A stretch of 9,695 bases of DNA, taken from Candidatus Atribacteria bacterium (lineage in GTDB: Bacteria > Atribacterota > Atribacteria > Atribacterales > Caldatribacteriaceae). The position numbers were made by a program, and so were the translations under genes. The notes below the pieces were generated by a model. The model was not told the origin of the DNA, searched no databases, and saw only the letters and a program-made list of their open reading frames with translations. The stretch is taken from the NCBI GenBank assembly GCA_029982105.1, contig JARRCQ010000042.1, positions 1-9,695 of the forward strand, in the 5' to 3' direction. The stretch's first letter is position 1. Every line of letters begins with the position of its first letter. Below, piece by piece: positions 6,233-9,695 of this stretch.

Positions 6233-6721
6233 TTATTTTATCAATTCTTCATTCGCTTTTTTAATAGTTTCTTTTTGCTCCAGTCTTAATTCTTGCAATT
6301 TTTGTCTTACTTTACTATCTTGTAAAGCTAAAATCTCACCAGCTAAAATGGCCCCATTCTGAGCCCCCGACTTTCCAATGCCCACACCAGCACACGGGAC
6401 TCCACCTGGCATCTGAACAATGGATAAGAGAGCGTCAATTCCCAAAAGAGGAGAAGAATTAATAGGAACTCCAATCACAGGAATTATAGTTTTAGAAGCT
6501 ATCACCCCAGGAAGATGAGCAGCAAACCCAGCAAGGGCAATAAACACACCTACCCCTTCTTTTTCCCCTTTTTCTACAATTTCATCCACTGTTTCTGGTG
6601 AACGGTGAGCAGAAGCAACAAAAATTTGGCTATCAACACCCAATCTATCAAGCATCCTGATACACTCTTTCCCATACTCCAAATCACTTTTACTTCCACA
6701 TATCACATATACTAAAGCCAT
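6233..6721 (-). CDS. purE: PurE, AIR carboxylase / N5-CAIR mutase catalytic subunit
   Basis: A 162-residue PurE, the normal length. Motifs are GSKSD (9-13, phosphate/nucleotide binding), SAHRSP (37-42, with the catalytic His39), AGFAAHLPG (64-72) and the class I-like block DALLSIVQMPGGVPCAGVGIGKSGAQN (96-122). Class I enzymes convert N5-CAIR, made by PurK, to CAIR; class II enzymes carboxylate AIR directly. The sequence resembles class I more, but AGF replaces the common AGG and no purK is in view. A basic and acidic C-terminal helix (about 135-162) follows the core. It starts one base after the purD stop codon, with AGGAG in the purD end as ribosome binding site, and is the last gene of the operon. 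Confidence 0.95.
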   Translation of the reverse strand: MALVYVICGSKSDLEYGKECIRMLDRLGVDSQIFVASAHRSPETVDEIVEKGEKEGVGVFIALAGFAAHLPGVIASKTIIPVIGVPINSSPLLGIDALLSIVQMPGGVPCAGVGIGKSGAQNGAILAGEILALQDSKVRQKLQELRLEQKETIKKANEELIK

Positions 6722-6722
6722 T

Positions 6723-8003
6723 TTACTTCTCTCCTATAGCTCGAAAACCAATGTCTCGACGATAATAAACATTTTCAAAGTGAATTTCCGTTATTGCTCG
6801 GTAGACTTTGTCTTTGGCCTCTCGTAAAGTTTTGCCTCGAGCACAAACGTTTAGAACCCTTCCTCCTGCGGTATAGAAACCATCATCTCCTTTCTCTGTC
6901 CCAGCATGAAAAACTAAAACTTCATCATCTATTCGATTGGGAAATTTTTCCAGGCCAGAAATCTTTTTACCTATCTCATAATTACCGGGATAACCTTTAC
7001 TGGCTAAAACCACTCCCAGTACAGGAAAATCACTTACCGAGAATTTAACCTCACTCAGCTTTCCCTCCCAAATAGCTAAATTTACCTCTAACCAGTCATT
7101 ATTTATCCGGGGAAGCACCACTTGAGTTTCAGGGTCACCCAAACGCACGTTAAACTCTAAAACCCAGGGTTCTTTCTTTTTATCTACCATAATACCAAGA
7201 TAAATAACTCCCCGATATTTTAGTTCTTCTTTTTTAATCCCCTCTAAAAGGGGATGAACAATATTCTTTTCCACTTTCCCTCGCACTATTTCATCTATTA
7301 CTGGAGCAGGAGAATAAGCTCCCATTCCTCCAGTATTGGGGCCAATATCTCCCTCTCCCACTCTTTTGTGGTCTTGAGAAGAAGGAAGAAGAAAACAAGA
7401 CTTACCATCCCAAAGTACCATCATCGTGGCTTCTTCGCCTTCTAAAAAATCTTCTATCACCACCCGCTCTCCAGCATTACCAAATTTTAGGTCTACCATA
7501 AGTTCCCCTAAAGCATCTATTGCTTCATCTACATCATAGGTAATATAAACTCCTTTGCCTCCCGCTAAACCATCAGCTTTAATCACTAAAGGATATGTAT
7601 CTCTTTTTTTTAGATAATCTACTGCATCATTATAATCATCAAAGGTTTCAAAAGAAGCAGTAGGTATTCGGTATTTTTCCATAAAATTTTTAGCAAAAAT
7701 TTTGCTGGACTCTAAAAGTGCCCCTCTTTGGTCTGGACCAATAATGGGAAGAGATCTATCCTCGAAAAGGTCTACAATACCTTGAGAGAGAGGAGCTTCA
7801 GGCCCTACAAGAGTAAGGTCGATTTTTTCTTCTTGAGCAAAAGAAACAAGGTCCGGAAGAGATTCTAAAGGAACACATTCTCCAATTTCACTCATTCCTC
7901 CATTTCCTGGGGCACAATAAATTTTATCTACCAGTTTACTCTGAGATACTTTCCAAGCTAAGCAATGTTCTCTTCCTCCACTCCCCACTATCATAACTTT
8001 CAA
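6723..8003 (-). CDS. purD: PurD, phosphoribosylamine-glycine ligase (GAR synthetase)
   Basis: PurD joins phosphoribosylamine and glycine using ATP, giving GAR, the second step of purine synthesis. The 426-residue protein is of normal length with the ATP-grasp arrangement: N-terminal GSGGREHCLAW (about 7-17), LVIKADGLAGGKGVYI in the ATP-grasp domain, EDFLEGEEATMM, then DHKRVGEGDIGPNTGGMGAYSPAP and the metal-binding EFNVRLGDPETQ. The start is a TTG at 8003: the protein then begins MKVMIVGSGGREH, the family's normal N-terminus, and AGGGGTGA lies six bases upstream. The internal ATG at 7994 would remove the first residues of the first strand and be too far from the ribosome binding site. It begins six bases after purN. 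Confidence 0.97.
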   Translation of the reverse strand: MKVMIVGSGGREHCLAWKVSQSKLVDKIYCAPGNGGMSEIGECVPLESLPDLVSFAQEEKIDLTLVGPEAPLSQGIVDLFEDRSLPIIGPDQRGALLESSKIFAKNFMEKYRIPTASFETFDDYNDAVDYLKKRDTYPLVIKADGLAGGKGVYITYDVDEAIDALGELMVDLKFGNAGERVVIEDFLEGEEATMMVLWDGKSCFLLPSSQDHKRVGEGDIGPNTGGMGAYSPAPVIDEIVRGKVEKNIVHPLLEGIKKEELKYRGVIYLGIMVDKKKEPWVLEFNVRLGDPETQVVLPRINNDWLEVNLAIWEGKLSEVKFSVSDFPVLGVVLASKGYPGNYEIGKKISGLEKFPNRIDDEVLVFHAGTEKGDDGFYTAGGRVLNVCARGKTLREAKDKVYRAITEIHFENVYYRRDIGFRAIGEK

Positions 8004-8009
8004 CTTATC

Positions 8010-8017
8010 TCACCCCT
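8010..8017 (-). promoter_or_regulatory. Shine-Dalgarno of purD overlapping the purN stop
   Basis: AGGGGTGA on the minus strand contains the last Gly codon and the TGA stop of purN. It ends six bases before the TTG start of purD, so purN termination and purD initiation should be coupled. It decides for the TTG at 8003 over the ATG at 7994. Confidence 0.75.
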
Positions 8018-8624
8018 TTTTAATAAAGACTCTCCGTCCTACTACGCTTAATTTATCTTCCAGAAATAGTTTAACTGCTTGAGGATAAATCTGATGTTCA
8101 TATCGTAAAATCCGTTCCGATAAAGATTCCACCGTATCTTCATCTTCAACTGGACAAGAAGCCTGTAAAATTATTGGCCCGGTATCCATTCCTTCATCGA
8201 CCAAATGAACAGTACATCCACTCACTTTAACTCCATAGTCTAAGGCCTGCTTTTGAGCTTCTAAACCGGGAAAAGCGGGAAGAAGAGAAGGATGAATATT
8301 CATAATCCGCCCTTGAAATCGAGCAATTATTTTCTTTCCCACTATCCGCATATACCCAGCTAAGCAAATAAGATGAGGATTCTCCTTTTCTAACACCTGA
8401 AGAAGAGCATCCTCATAAGCTCTCTTATGGGGGAAAATGTTGTAATCTAAAACTAAAGTGGAGATAGAAGCTTTACGGGCTTGCTCGAGGGCAAGAGCTT
8501 GAGGGTTATCACTAATTACCAAACTAATTTCTCCCGGTATATAGCCACCTTGAGTAGCCTCTATTAAGGCTTGAAGATTAGTTCCTCTACCAGAGACCAA
8601 TACCACTATTTTTTTATCACTCAA
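8010..8624 (-). CDS. purN: PurN, GAR formyltransferase (folate-dependent)
   Basis: PurN transfers the formyl group of 10-formyl-tetrahydrofolate to GAR, giving FGAR. The 204-residue protein matches the family. It has VVLVSGRGTNLQALIEA at the N-terminus (phosphate binding), AGYMRIVG (89-96), and the catalytic triad Asn109, His111 (NIHPSLLPAFPG, 109-120) and Asp147 (DEGMDTGPI). The start is TTG at 8624, inside the end of purM (eight-base overlap), with AGGAAGGTG seven bases upstream at 8632-8640. There is no in-frame ATG before the first strand, and the resulting N-terminus aligns with the family. It uses the folate route, so the formate-dependent PurT is not needed for this step. Confidence 0.96.
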   Translation of the reverse strand: MSDKKIVVLVSGRGTNLQALIEATQGGYIPGEISLVISDNPQALALEQARKASISTLVLDYNIFPHKRAYEDALLQVLEKENPHLICLAGYMRIVGKKIIARFQGRIMNIHPSLLPAFPGLEAQKQALDYGVKVSGCTVHLVDEGMDTGPIILQASCPVEDEDTVESLSERILRYEHQIYPQAVKLFLEDKLSVVGRRVFIKKG

Positions 8625-9648
8625 CTACCAGCACCTTCCTATCACTCTCTATTACTTCACCAATCATAATAACCTTTTCTCCTTCTTTTTCCAGTATATG
8701 AGAAGCCTTATCTGCCCCTTCCCGAGAGACAATTAACACCAAACCTATACCTAAATTAAATACTCTCCACATTTCTTCTTCTTCAATATTACCCAGTTTT
8801 TGGATGTAAGAAAAAATCCAAGGAATTTCAATTTTAGATTTATAGATTTTAACCCCCAAATAGGGAGGAAGAACCCGGGGAATATTTCCCACCATCCCTC
8901 CTCCAGTGATGTGAGACACTCCTTTTACCTCCACTTCCCGAAAAAGAGGAAGAACTGGCTTCACATAAATTTTAGTGGGACGAAGTAATTCTTCTCCCAG
9001 AATTTTCCCATCAATCTGGCTGGAAAGACTCGCTCCTTGAGATTGTAAAACTTTTCTTACCAGAGAATAACCGTTACTGTGCAGGCCTGAAGAAGTCAAC
9101 CCTAAAAGGACATCTCCCTTTTGAATCTTTCCTCCATCGATCAAAGCACTTTTTTCCACTATCCCTACGGCAAATCCGGCTAAGTCATAGTCGCCATCTT
9201 GATAAAAATCGGGCATCTCCGCCGTTTCTCCTCCTAAAAGAGTACATCCTGCTTCTTCACATCCCCGGACAATTCCCGATATTATGCTTTTGAAGTTTCC
9301 TGCTTCCAATCTTCCACAGGCTAAATAATCGAGAAAAAACACCGGTTCAGCCCCCAGGCACAAAACATCGTTAACACACATAGCCACGAGGTCTATACCT
9401 ATGGTATCGTGTTTATCTAAATCTATGGCTATTTTTAATTTAGTGCCTACTCCATCACTTCCTGCCACTAAACAGGGTTCCCTCCATTTTTCTCCTAACT
9501 GAAAAACCCCTGAGAACCCTCCTACACCAGAAATAACTTCAGGTCGATAGGTGCGAGAGACTAAACCTTTTATATCTTGTATTAGCTTATCTCCTAATTC
9601 TATATCTACTCCTGCTTTTTTGTAACTCCATTTTTCCTCCATATTCAT
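8617..9648 (-). CDS. purM: PurM, AIR synthetase (FGAM cyclo-ligase)
   Basis: PurM closes the imidazole ring: FGAM plus ATP gives AIR. The 343-residue protein has the family order: SYKKAGVDIELGD near the N-terminus, GVGGFSGVFQL, the ATP/substrate region SDGVGTKLKIA, the DLVAMCVNDVLCLGAEPVFFLDYLA block, GCEEAGCTLLGGETAEMPDFY, LTSSGLHSNGYSLVR, and ISHITGGGMVGNIPRVLP toward the C-terminus. Two starts are possible: ATG at 9648, which overlaps by ATGA the stop of a possible upstream reading frame, and ATG at 9642, which has AGAGGG at an ideal six-base distance. The difference is two residues. Its stop overlaps purN by eight bases. No promoter is visible in the 47 bp before it, so the operon probably starts outside the window. 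Confidence 0.97.
   Translation of the reverse strand: MNMEEKWSYKKAGVDIELGDKLIQDIKGLVSRTYRPEVISGVGGFSGVFQLGEKWREPCLVAGSDGVGTKLKIAIDLDKHDTIGIDLVAMCVNDVLCLGAEPVFFLDYLACGRLEAGNFKSIISGIVRGCEEAGCTLLGGETAEMPDFYQDGDYDLAGFAVGIVEKSALIDGGKIQKGDVLLGLTSSGLHSNGYSLVRKVLQSQGASLSSQIDGKILGEELLRPTKIYVKPVLPLFREVEVKGVSHITGGGMVGNIPRVLPPYLGVKIYKSKIEIPWIFSYIQKLGNIEEEEMWRVFNLGIGLVLIVSREGADKASHILEKEGEKVIMIGEVIESDRKVLVVE
8632..8640 (-). promoter_or_regulatory. Shine-Dalgarno deciding the TTG start of purN
   Basis: AGGAAGGTG lies within the last codons of purM, seven bases before the TTG at 8624. It supports a non-ATG start in an overlapping, translationally coupled gene pair. Confidence 0.7.
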
Positions 9649-9695
9649 CCCTCTATCCCTACTCTTTTCAAAATAAAATCAACCTGGCGAAGAAA
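9645..9695 (-). CDS. Possible 3' end of an upstream operon gene
   Basis: The minus-strand frame from the window edge is open for 16 codons (FLRQVDFILKRVGIEG) and stops at TGA 9647-9645, overlapping the first purM ATG as ATGA. The other two frames have earlier stops. Tight coupling elsewhere in this operon makes a real gene end plausible, but 16 residues are too few to identify it. The frame may also be open by chance. Confidence 0.3.
   Translation of the reverse strand, partial: FLRQVDFILKRVGIEG

Noticed and set aside
7254..7445. Plus-strand open frames opposite purD and purM (also 6794-7048 and 8800-8988)
   Set aside because: They lie opposite strongly conserved coding sequence, lack ribosome binding sites and show low-complexity translations.
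9649..9695. Purine riboswitch or pur operon promoter before purM
   Set aside because: Only 47 bp are visible, with no aptamer-like structure and an apparently open reading frame; any leader lies outside.

Overview
The window is bacterial, moderately AT-rich and densely packed. It has strong Shine-Dalgarno sites, several TTG start codons and overlapping genes. Gene content (a PurM-PurN-PurD-PurE cluster, a MarR-controlled heterodimeric ABC exporter, MgtC/SapB and UspA proteins) fits a low-GC Gram-positive (Clostridia-like) or deep-branching anaerobic bacterium. I cannot place it more precisely from sequence alone.

Layout. (1) 27-476, minus: a UspA-type universal stress protein. (2) 721-1356, plus: an MgtC/SapB-family membrane protein with a C-terminal ACT domain, divergent from usp and read from a recognisable promoter at 652-680. 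(3) 1357-1852: about 500 bp without a gene, filled with hairpins and short repeats, and ending in a consensus-quality sigma-70/sigma-A promoter. (4) 1853-6066, plus: a three-gene operon made of a MarR repressor and two ABC half-transporters. The two halves have complementary degenerate and intact ATP sites, so they should work as a heterodimeric exporter. (5) 6067-6232: a short convergent gap with a perfect 42-bp palindrome and a terminator. (6) 6233-9648, minus: purM, purN, purD and purE in transcription order, tightly coupled (8-bp overlap, 6-nt gap, 1-nt gap). A few codons of a further upstream gene may be visible at the right edge.

How the genes work together. The pur genes cover AIR synthesis (PurM), formylation of GAR (PurN), GAR synthesis (PurD) and AIR carboxylation or N5-CAIR mutation (PurE). 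purH, often found between purN and purD in Firmicutes clusters, is absent, and purE is last. The MarR-ABC-ABC cassette looks like a self-regulated efflux module. It differs from the pur genes in arginine codon use and lies between repeat-rich DNA and the palindrome, so it may have been acquired.

I see no clear novel defence, CRISPR, phage or mobile system. The least explained parts are the hairpin/repeat tract at 1357-1760 and the palindrome at 6152-6193.
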